A stretch of 64,000 bases of DNA from positions 1 through 64,000 of the forward strand of contig JAAENP010000200.1 in the NCBI GenBank assembly GCA_024224155.1, read 5' to 3'. The DNA is from a bacterium (GTDB taxonomy: Bacteria; Acidobacteriota; Thermoanaerobaculia; Multivoradales; JAHEKO01). Shown here piece by piece: positions 40,822 through 47,429 of the stretch (the first letter of the stretch is position 1; every line of letters starts with the position of its first letter). Below the pieces are notes generated by a model, which searched no databases, had not been told where the DNA came from, and was given only the letters and a program-made list of their open reading frames with translations. The position numbers and the translations under genes were made by a program.

Positions 40822-43668
40822 ATGCCGCCAGCTGCAGCCATCGAAGTCTTCGGAGCCCGAACCCACAACCTCAAGAACATCGACTGCCGCGTCCCGCACG
40901 AACGGGTCACGGTGGTGACCGGTCTCTCGGGCTCCGGTAAGTCGTCGCTCGCCTTCGACACGATCTATGCCGAGGGCCAGCGGCGGTTCGTCGAGTCGAT
41001 CTCGACCTACGCGCGCCAGTTCCTGCGTCAGATGGAACGGCCTCCGGTACGCGCCGTCAACAACGTCTTGCCCGCGGTGGCTCTGGAGGCCAAGAACAAC
41101 GTCCGTAACGCGCGTTCGACCGTTGCGACATTGGCCGAGATAGCGGACGTTCTGCGCTTGCTCTTTACCCATCTGGGCGAGATTCGATGCCCGAACGATG
41201 GCGAGCTCGCGCACGCGTTTTCGGTAGATGAGATCGCGGCCGAGCTCGACGGCGGGGTCGTCGGCGACCGGTTCACGCTGCTCGCTCACGTGCCGCGCCC
41301 GAAACGAAAGGCCGGCGAGGCACTGGCCGAGCTGGTTCGCCAAGGCTACACTCGGATCTGGCTGGACGGCGATATCCAGCGCATCCACTCCAAGTCGCGC
41401 TGGCTCAAGAAGAACGATCCGCTCATGGTGGTCCTGGGCAGGTTTCAAGCCGGAGGCAGCTCGGACCTGGCAGGTTCTCTGGAGACCGCCCTGGCCATGG
41501 GGCATGGCGCCGTCGAGGCCGTGGGTGCGGTCGGAACGGTCGGAGTGACGGGAACCGGGCGCAGGTTCTTCTCGACCGAGCTCTGCTGTCCGCGGTGTGC
41601 CAGGATCTTTCGCCGCCCGCAGCCGGCGCTGTTTTCGTTCAACTCGCCGCTCGGAGCCTGCTCGGAGTGTCAGGGCTTCGGTCGGGTGATCGGTGTCGAT
41701 CCCGAGCGAGTAATTCCCGATGACGGCAAGACCCTGGCCGAGAGGCCGATCGCACCCTGGAATACGAAAGCCTACGAGGACCGCCACGAACGCCTGATCG
41801 AAGCTTGTCTGGAGCGTGGCGTTCCGCTGGACGTACCCTGGAGGGACCTACCGAAGGAAACGCGTGACTGGGTGTGGAGTGGTAAGGGGAGCTTCGTGAG
41901 CCTGGACCGGTTCTTCCGCTGGCTCGAGCGGCGCTCGTACAAGGTTCACGTCCGCGTTCTGCTGGCTCGCTACCGTTCCTATGATCCGTGTCCGTCGTGT
42001 CTTGGACGCAGATTCAAGGACGAGTCCTGCCTGGTTCGTCTCAACAACCGGGCGCTGCCCGAGTTCTACGCCATGAGCGTCGAGGAAATGAACGGTTGGC
42101 TCGACGAGGTCGAGTGGAGTCCGCGTCAGATCGAAGTCGGCGGCCATCTCATTGAAGAACTGCGCGAGCGGGTCGGCGTTCTATCGAGAGTCGGGCTCGA
42201 TTACCTCACCCTGGACCGCCAGTCGCGGACGCTCTCCGGCGGAGAGACTCAGAGAATCCAGCTCGCGGCAGCACTGGGCTCGGGCCTGACCAGCACGCTC
42301 TACGTGCTCGATGAGCCGACGATCGGCCTGCATCCACAGGACAGTGGGCGGCTGGTCGATCTGCTTCGCACGCTCGCGGACCGAGGCAATACGGTCCTGG
42401 TTGTCGAGCACGATCGGACCGTCATCGAGGGCGCCGATCACATCATCGATCTCGGTCCGTCGGCCGGAGAGAGCGGCGGGGAAGTCCTCGCCGAGGGCTC
42501 GCTCCAGGAGATTCTCGATTGTCCGGCCTCGGCGACCGGGTCCTATCTCAGGGCGCGCACCAACACCGCGGCCCGCCGCCATTTGGCGCGCTTTCGGCGA
42601 GAGAGCCGCGCGGACTCTTCGTCCGCGGCCAAGAGCGGTCCCGAAATGTTCGAGATCCTCGGCGCAAGCGCTAACAACATCCGCGATCTCGACGTCCGCT
42701 TTCCTCAAAGGACCTTGGTCGCGGTCACGGGGGTTTCAGGGTCGGGCAAATCCACGCTGGTCGAAAACCTGATCTACGCGAACGTCGAAGGCAGCAGGAA
42801 GGTCCTCGCCCTGGAGCGCGGGCGCTACCGGGAGCTGTCGGGCTTCGATGCGGTTGCCGAGGTCTTGCTGGTCGACCAGAGTCCGATTGGGCGCTCGAGC
42901 CGCTCGAATCCGGTCACCTATATCAAGGCCTACGACGAGATCAGGCGCCTGTTCGCGGCGACACCGCAGGCCCGGCGCAACGGCATCACCGCGGGTCACT
43001 TCTCGTTCAACGTCGACAAGGGCCGCTGCCAGAACTGCAAGGGAACCGGTGAGGTCGAGGTCGACATGCAGTTCATGGCCGCGGTAACGGTGCGGTGCGA
43101 GCAGTGCCAGGGAAGCCGATTTCGCGATTCGGTACTGGAGGTCAAGTTCCGGGGCTTGGATATTGCCCGGACTCTCGCAATGTCCGTCGATCGCGGCTTG
43201 CAGCACTTTGCCCAGCACGCCAAGCTCTGCCGAAAGCTGCGTCAGCTCGCCGATGCGGGGCTCGGCTATCTGGGTCTGGGGCAGTCGACCGCTACCCTCT
43301 CCGGCGGCGAGGCCCAGCGACTCAAACTCGCCGCGTTTCTAGGCGGCGCTTACGGGTCGAAGCCCAGGCTCTTTCTCTTCGACGAGCCGACCACGGGTCT
43401 CCACTTCGCCGACATCGACCTACTCAGCCGCACGTTGCGACGCCTGGTCGAGTCCGGCCATTCGGTTCTCGTCGTCGAGCACAGTCCGGACCTGATCGCG
43501 CGCTGCGATTGGATCGTCGACCTCGGGCCGGGTGGCGGCTTCCGGGGCGGGCGGTTGCTGTTCAGTGGCACGACCGAAGAGTTCCTGCGCTCGGGAGAAG
43601 GACCGACGGCGCGTGAGTTGCGTAAACACCTACAGTGGCCACGTGAACCCTCGGCGGCCATAGGATAG
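40822..43668 (+). CDS. uvrA: UvrA-family excinuclease ATPase (divergent)
   Basis: UvrA dimers find bulky DNA lesions for nucleotide excision repair. Both ABC modules are complete: [22 protein letters not shown] with [12 protein letters not shown] and [10 protein letters not shown], then [14 protein letters not shown] with [12 protein letters not shown] and FDEPTTGLH. Zinc-binding cysteines occur in [24 protein letters not shown] and the second finger [12 protein letters not shown] ... [10 protein letters not shown]. The UvrB-binding insert region is present, unlike UvrA2. The pieces [18 protein letters not shown] and [14 protein letters not shown] differ from E. coli-type sequences, so this may be a paralogue. 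I used the ATG at 40822; an in-frame TTG at 40780 adds 14 residues. Confidence 0.94.
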   Translation: MPPAAAIEVFGARTHNLKNIDCRVPHERVTVVTGLSGSGKSSLAFDTIYAEGQRRFVESISTYARQFLRQMERPPVRAVNNVLPAVALEAKNNVRNARSTVATLAEIADVLRLLFTHLGEIRCPNDGELAHAFSVDEIAAELDGGVVGDRFTLLAHVPRPKRKAGEALAELVRQGYTRIWLDGDIQRIHSKSRWLKKNDPLMVVLGRFQAGGSSDLAGSLETALAMGHGAVEAVGAVGTVGVTGTGRRFFSTELCCPRCARIFRRPQPALFSFNSPLGACSECQGFGRVIGVDPERVIPDDGKTLAERPIAPWNTKAYEDRHERLIEACLERGVPLDVPWRDLPKETRDWVWSGKGSFVSLDRFFRWLERRSYKVHVRVLLARYRSYDPCPSCLGRRFKDESCLVRLNNRALPEFYAMSVEEMNGWLDEVEWSPRQIEVGGHLIEELRERVGVLSRVGLDYLTLDRQSRTLSGGETQRIQLAAALGSGLTSTLYVLDEPTIGLHPQDSGRLVDLLRTLADRGNTVLVVEHDRTVIEGADHIIDLGPSAGESGGEVLAEGSLQEILDCPASATGSYLRARTNTAARRHLARFRRESRADSSSAAKSGPEMFEILGASANNIRDLDVRFPQRTLVAVTGVSGSGKSTLVENLIYANVEGSRKVLALERGRYRELSGFDAVAEVLLVDQSPIGRSSRSNPVTYIKAYDEIRRLFAATPQARRNGITAGHFSFNVDKGRCQNCKGTGEVEVDMQFMAAVTVRCEQCQGSRFRDSVLEVKFRGLDIARTLAMSVDRGLQHFAQHAKLCRKLRQLADAGLGYLGLGQSTATLSGGEAQRLKLAAFLGGAYGSKPRLFLFDEPTTGLHFADIDLLSRTLRRLVESGHSVLVVEHSPDLIARCDWIVDLGPGGGFRGGRLLFSGTTEEFLRSGEGPTARELRKHLQWPREPSAAIG

Positions 43669-43675
43669 ACATGAC

Positions 43676-44641
43676 ATGTTGACGGAGAGATTGGCAACGC
43701 GGCCCGGACCGGGCCGGCTCGGACTCGCGAGCGGGGTGCTTCTCGGTGTGGTCTTTGTGGTCGCCGCGATTCCCAAGGCGCTCGACCCGATGGCCTTCGC
43801 CGAGCAGATCCGATTCGAGGGACTCGACTTCGCGATCCCAGCGGACTTCCTCGCCTGGCTGGTGATTGTCGTCGAGGCCTGCCTCGGGGTCGCGCTGATC
43901 GTCGGCCTTCGCAGGCGTTGGGTCCTGGTGCCGACCGGCTTCTTGGTGATCTTCTTCGTCTTCTTGACGGCACGCTCCTACATACGCTGGATGAGCGGCG
44001 AGCTCGACGACGCTTCGGCGTGCGGATGCTTCGGCAATCTCGTCGATCGGAGCCCGGCGGAAGCGTTCTGGCAAGACCTGTTCTTGCTCGTGCCGCCTTT
44101 TCTGCTCGCCGCTTTCATCGGAAAGGGTTACGCAGCCGCGGGCAAGAGCTGGCGCGTGCTCTTGGTCACCTTCGCTACCCTTGCCGTGGCGATTCTGGCG
44201 TGGGCCTCGCCGCGGCTGCCCTTGGATGATGCGGCGACGCGACTCCGGGTCGGCAAGCGTATCGACGGCTTCTGCGCCGGCGCCAACAGGCCGGGGTCCG
44301 AGCGCGTGTGTCTCGACATTCTGGTTCCCGAGCTCCTCGAGGGCCGCCACCTGGTGACGGTGGACGCTCTCGATCGTGCCGAGATTGATGAGACCGTCGA
44401 CGTTCTGGACCGGGCGGCGACCGAGTCGGCGGGGATGTCAGTTTGGCTTCTCGCTGATGCCTCGGATGAGCAGGTGATGGCGTTCTTCTGGGAATGGGGC
44501 CCGCGATTCGAGGTTCGGGAGACGCCGCTGCCACTGCTCCGGCCTCTCTACAGAATGCTGCCGCGATCGTTCGCGGTGGAGGACGGCAGGGTGACGCGCA
44601 CCTGGGCGGGGCTGCCGGAGCCAGGGCCCGCGTTCGAGTAG
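43676..44641 (+). CDS. MauE/DoxX-like membrane protein with thioredoxin-like C-terminal region
   Basis: Four membrane helices fill the first 165 residues. Between helices three and four lies SACGCFGNLVDRSP (C116, C118), the ACGCFG signature of the MauE methylamine-utilisation/DoxX-like family that handles thiol-disulfide exchange at the membrane. After a fifth hydrophobic segment the last 120 residues are soluble and look thioredoxin-like (MSVWLLADASDEQVMAFFWEWG), but contain no CxxC. It starts 7 bp after uvrA. The next gene encodes an exported protein with a WCPAC thioredoxin motif, so the two may form a redox pair across the membrane. Substrate unknown. Confidence 0.84.
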   Translation: MLTERLATRPGPGRLGLASGVLLGVVFVVAAIPKALDPMAFAEQIRFEGLDFAIPADFLAWLVIVVEACLGVALIVGLRRRWVLVPTGFLVIFFVFLTARSYIRWMSGELDDASACGCFGNLVDRSPAEAFWQDLFLLVPPFLLAAFIGKGYAAAGKSWRVLLVTFATLAVAILAWASPRLPLDDAATRLRVGKRIDGFCAGANRPGSERVCLDILVPELLEGRHLVTVDALDRAEIDETVDVLDRAATESAGMSVWLLADASDEQVMAFFWEWGPRFEVRETPLPLLRPLYRMLPRSFAVEDGRVTRTWAGLPEPGPAFE

Positions 44642-44753
44642 ACGGGGTTGTCCATGACCGCTCGAGCGCCGCTGGAACGAAATGTGCACCTCATGGTGCG
44701 ATAATGCCCGCATTGGCGCGGGCGATGGAGCCCGCGATCTGGAGGTTCACTCG
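44642..44753 (+). promoter_or_regulatory. leader of the thioredoxin-like gene with GATAAT box and hairpin
   Basis: CGATAAT at 44699-44705 could be a -10, about 48 bp before the ATG at 44754; no clear -35 is seen, although GGAAC occurs 20 bp upstream. Downstream, GCCCGC and GCGGGC (about 44705-44722) form a small hairpin, then GGAGG stands eight bases before the start. The leader is therefore compact and possibly structured. Confidence 0.35.
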
Positions 44754-45587
44754 ATGAAATTCGGCTTTTCGATCTCACTTTCAAGTCGCGTCGTAGCTGC
44801 GACGCTTCTGCTGGCGGCCTGGCCACTGTTCACGAGCGGTCCGGCAACGGCACGATCCCCGATCGACGAGGTGCAGCGCGGGTTCGAGTTGGTCGACGAC
44901 TACGTCGCAATGAAGGACGGCAACGACCTCGAGGCTCGGATCTACTCCTCCTCGGCAAGCCGGGCGATTCTGATCGTTCCCGAGGACATAATGGCTCCGG
45001 CGGTCATCCTCTGGCCGCGGACCCGCGAGGTCGAGTCGCTGAAATCGATGAAGGTACAGACGCTGACCGGCGGCTTCGCCGAGGTCAAGAAGGACGCGGT
45101 TGCGGCGCTCCACCCCGCGTTCCAGGTCGTCGGCACGAACGTGGTGTTCGATGTGGGGGGCGTCGAGATGCGCCTCAAGCCGAAGCCGCCTCTCGTCGGG
45201 CTCTACGACGCTCCCGAGATGCTCGGCAGTTCCGCCGTCTACAAACGACGGGCGGAGGACTACACGCCGAGCGCGGAGATGCTCGAGAAACTCGGCCGGT
45301 TGAGCAGCAACGTCCGGGTTCGGGTGTTCTTCGGCACCTGGTGTCCAGCCTGCGGGCAGATGGTCCCCCGAATCCTGACCGTGGCTGAAAACCTGGGCGA
45401 GTCCAACCTGAACTTCGAGTTCTACGGCCTGCCCAAGGGATTCGCGGGCGAGCCCGAGGCCGAGCGCCATGACATCCATTCGGTGCCGACCGGCGTGATC
45501 TTCGTCGACGAGCAAGAGGTCGGGCGAATTCAGGGTAACGATTGGCGCAGCCCGGAGTCGGCGCTCTGGAACCTGCTCGGTTCCTGA
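44754..45587 (+). CDS. exported thioredoxin-fold protein
   Basis: A signal peptide (SSRVVAATLLLAAWPLF, cleaved near ATA-RS) exports the protein. The last third reads VRVRVFFGTWCPACGQMVPRIL, a thioredoxin WCxxC active site, followed by the family cis-proline context HSVPTGVIFVDE. The middle 150 residues (FELVDDYVAMKDGND..., VGGVEMRLKPKPPLVG) are an extra domain I do not recognise. The ATG at 44754 has GGAGG eight bases upstream; the frame extends further upstream without family sequence. Next to a MauE-like gene, it likely receives or gives electrons in periplasmic disulfide exchange. Confidence 0.85.
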   Translation: MKFGFSISLSSRVVAATLLLAAWPLFTSGPATARSPIDEVQRGFELVDDYVAMKDGNDLEARIYSSSASRAILIVPEDIMAPAVILWPRTREVESLKSMKVQTLTGGFAEVKKDAVAALHPAFQVVGTNVVFDVGGVEMRLKPKPPLVGLYDAPEMLGSSAVYKRRAEDYTPSAEMLEKLGRLSSNVRVRVFFGTWCPACGQMVPRILTVAENLGESNLNFEFYGLPKGFAGEPEAERHDIHSVPTGVIFVDEQEVGRIQGNDWRSPESALWNLLGS

Positions 45588-45608
45588 GCCGAGTCCTCCG
45601 GTCTCGGC
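45588..45608 (+). terminator. hairpin right after the thioredoxin-like gene
   Basis: GCCGAG (45588-45593) and CTCGGC (45603-45608) form a stem around nine bases, beginning immediately after the TGA stop. No T-run follows, so termination is only possible. Confidence 0.35.
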
Positions 45609-45636
45609 CGCTTCGAATACCAGCGAAAGGCTAGCG

Positions 45637-45912
45637 GTGCGCGCGACGCTCGATCACTTCGAGATCCCGGCGGCGGTCCGCGTCGGCCTCTTCGAAGGCT
45701 CGCCCGAGGTTCTGGATCGAGCCGTCCCGGTGATCAGGTTGGACGGTGAAAGACTCGAAGCCTGCCTCGATCGGGTGACCACGGCCGGAGGAAGTGTCCT
45801 TCTCGAGCCGATGCCGATCGCGGATTCGGGCCGCTTTGCGCGCTTCGCGGATCCCGAAGGCAACCGATGGGGGCTCTGGGAGCCGTCGTCGGATCCTGAC
45901 GCCCCGGCCTAG
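45637..45912 (+). CDS. short VOC/glyoxalase-like protein (half-size)
   Basis: The 91-residue protein ends with SGRFARFADPEGNRWGLWEP, the conserved metal-ligand strand and tail of vicinal-oxygen-chelate domains. LEACLDRVTTAGGSVLLEPMPI is the preceding helix-strand pair. Standard single VOC proteins are 115-130 residues, so the first beta-alpha-beta part is largely missing and only the second half is clear. It may work as a partial domain or be a decaying gene. The start is a GTG. Its stop codon shares the CTAG palindrome with the stop of the converging LuxE-like gene. Confidence 0.7.
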   Translation: MRATLDHFEIPAAVRVGLFEGSPEVLDRAVPVIRLDGERLEACLDRVTTAGGSVLLEPMPIADSGRFARFADPEGNRWGLWEPSSDPDAPA

Positions 45913-46766
45913 GCCAGAACCAGGGTATGGCTGTCGCCATCGGCTTCAATCTGAGCCGGCACCGGCTCGATGCGGTGCGCGGGCGTGTCGATCGAGGCCA
46001 GATCGAGAATCGCGAAGTGTTGGGCATCGCTCGAAGTGACGCGCGCCCAATGAGGAAAGCGAAACCACATCCCCATGGCGCCGGTCGATCCGAGCAGCGG
46101 AGTCGAAGTCGCCCGCCGGCAGAGCACGCGGCGATAGACCTCCGGAGCCAGGCCGAGGCGCGCGGCCAACGACGGGTCCCAAGAGGCCGCCTCGGCGGCC
46201 TCGATCGGCGTCAGGCAGAAGGCCTCCGACCCCGGCGGAAGCCGGAACTTGAGCGCGCGTCGCTCGAGAAGGTCGACAAGACTTGCGAAACCGGCGGCAG
46301 CGGCGAAGACCCGGACCGGGCGGTGGTCGCGCTGTCGAGCGCCGAGCCAGGAGCGAAGCTTCTTGGCATCGAGGCGCAACCCTCGAGACACCAGACTGTC
46401 CCGGGGAGCCTCGCCGGCAAGAGTCTCCATCACGGCTTCTGTTTCGGCAACGGATTCCGCGTCGACGATCAGAGAGACCGCGTCCGGCGTGAAGAGCCCT
46501 GGCAGCGAAGTGCGAACGATCTCGCGAGCGAACTCAGTGGAATTGGACGTGGCGGAGGCTCCGAAGTCACCCTTGCCGACCTGCGGAATCTCGCGCCAGT
46601 CCACGATTGACGCCGGCGTCTTGCCCAGAGCCTCGCAGTGCCGACGGTAGCCGGGAAGGTTGTCGTACTGGGTCTCGAAGAGCGCCAGAGCCAGCTCGCC
46701 GAAGTCTCTGGCACCGGCGTTGTGCGCGAAATCGAGAATCCGCCCTTCGAGGACTTGGTCGGCCAT
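45909..46766 (-). CDS. LuxE-like acyl-protein synthetase-family protein
   Basis: The stretch ALFETQYDNLPGYRRHC, then EALGKTPASIVDWREIPQV and KGDFGASA, follows the amino-terminal consensus of LuxE/acyl-protein synthetases: aromatic Q..N..Y..YC, followed by W.dIP and the F-A region. LuxE activates fatty acids as acyl-AMP. At 285 residues from the ATG at 46766 it is shorter than LuxE (about 370). The middle and C-terminal motifs (STGAMGMWFRFPHWARVTSSD) are not close to LuxE, which should have a G-rich nucleotide loop. No LuxC or LuxD partner is seen. A GACAAT box lies 7 nt before the ATG. Confidence 0.6.
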   Translation of the reverse strand: MADQVLEGRILDFAHNAGARDFGELALALFETQYDNLPGYRRHCEALGKTPASIVDWREIPQVGKGDFGASATSNSTEFAREIVRTSLPGLFTPDAVSLIVDAESVAETEAVMETLAGEAPRDSLVSRGLRLDAKKLRSWLGARQRDHRPVRVFAAAAGFASLVDLLERRALKFRLPPGSEAFCLTPIEAAEAASWDPSLAARLGLAPEVYRRVLCRRATSTPLLGSTGAMGMWFRFPHWARVTSSDAQHFAILDLASIDTPAHRIEPVPAQIEADGDSHTLVLA

Positions 46767-46773
46767 CGGCGAA

Positions 46774-46779
46774 ATTGTC
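46774..46779 (-). promoter_or_regulatory. -10-like box (GACAAT) 7 nt before the LuxE-like start
   Basis: GACAAT on the minus strand is separated from the ATG by seven bases with no Shine-Dalgarno, so a leaderless message is possible. It shares the intergenic gap with the ferredoxin promoter. Confidence 0.3.
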
Positions 46780-46817
46780 CCATGCGAGGCTCGGATCGGG
46801 TGCTTTGGGGCCTTTGC

Positions 46818-46823
46818 TAGTAT
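46818..46823 (+). promoter_or_regulatory. -10-like box (TAGTAT) 7 nt before the ferredoxin start
   Basis: TAGTAT ends seven bases before the ATG at 46831, so transcription would begin at the start codon itself. There is no Shine-Dalgarno in the gap CCGCGCC, which supports leaderless translation. Confidence 0.4.
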
Positions 46824-46830
46824 CCGCGCC

Positions 46831-47199
46831 ATGCCTGACGAGTTCCCCTATCGCAAGAAGATCGAGATCGACAAAGCACCGCGTCCGAAGCCGCCGAAGC
46901 AAACCGCGGTGATCGATCAGACTGGTTGCACCGGCTGCGAAGCCTGTATCGCCTTTTGCCCGGTCGATTGCATCGAGATCGTGCCCGGGCCCGAGCATCC
47001 CGACTTCATGAAGCTGGTCGAGGTCGACCTGGAGCGCTGCATCGGCTGCCAGCTGTGCGCGCGCTACTGCCCCTGGGAGACCATCGATATGTGGGGTTGG
47101 GAAGAAGGGGTGGCGGTCGCGCCCAGCCTCACGGTGCGCTCGCTGATCTATGACTACGATCCCGACGAGATGCATGAAGCCGCCGAAAGCCGTTCTTGA
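46831..47199 (+). CDS. 2[4Fe-4S] dicluster ferredoxin
   Basis: The 122-residue protein has two classical cluster motifs, CTGCEACIAFCPVDC and CIGCQLCARYCPWET, each CxxCxxCxxxC with proline after the fourth ligand. They are separated by about 30 residues rather than the tight spacing of clostridial ferredoxins. A basic amino-terminal arm (DKAPRPKPPKQ) and a C-terminal extension of 40 residues flank them, so it is an NuoI/NapF-like electron carrier of unknown partner. The ATG is 10 nt from a -10 box with no leader. A tiny helical protein gene follows 10 bp downstream. Confidence 0.9.
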   Translation: MPDEFPYRKKIEIDKAPRPKPPKQTAVIDQTGCTGCEACIAFCPVDCIEIVPGPEHPDFMKLVEVDLERCIGCQLCARYCPWETIDMWGWEEGVAVAPSLTVRSLIYDYDPDEMHEAAESRS

Positions 47200-47209
47200 G
47201 TTCCCGTCG

Positions 47210-47413
47210 ATGAGCTCCGACTCCAAAGCCGGCGATCCCGAGCTTTCCGCCGCTCTCAAGAAGGTCCTGGCCGTGATCTACAAGGACCACCCGCTGGCGG
47301 CCAACCAGATTCTGGTTCTCGCCGCCGAGCTGCAACGCCTCGGCGTCCATCGCCTGGTCGAAGAGCACCTCGAGAAGTACGCTCGGCGCCAGGGCAGCGG
47401 CTCGTCGGACTGA
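47210..47413 (+). CDS. small helical protein of unknown function
   Basis: The ATG at 47210 gives 67 residues. The centre, ALKKVLAVIYKDHPLAANQI followed by LVLAAELQRLGVHRLVEEHL, is a helical hairpin with regular leucines, and both ends are disordered and charged. There is no motif I recognise. It starts 10 bp after the ferredoxin stop in the same direction, so co-transcription is likely; a role as a small partner of the ferredoxin is a guess from position only. An upstream in-frame start would overlap the ferredoxin gene. Confidence 0.6.
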   Translation: MSSDSKAGDPELSAALKKVLAVIYKDHPLAANQILVLAAELQRLGVHRLVEEHLEKYARRQGSGSSD

Positions 47414-47429
47414 AGGTTCCCGACTGGGC

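Noticed and set aside
44642-44753. ECF-type promoter (GGAAC ... GATAAT) ahead of the thioredoxin-like gene
   Set aside because: The GGAAC to -10 spacing is 20 bp and the -10 does not follow an ECF consensus; kept only as a low-confidence leader feature.
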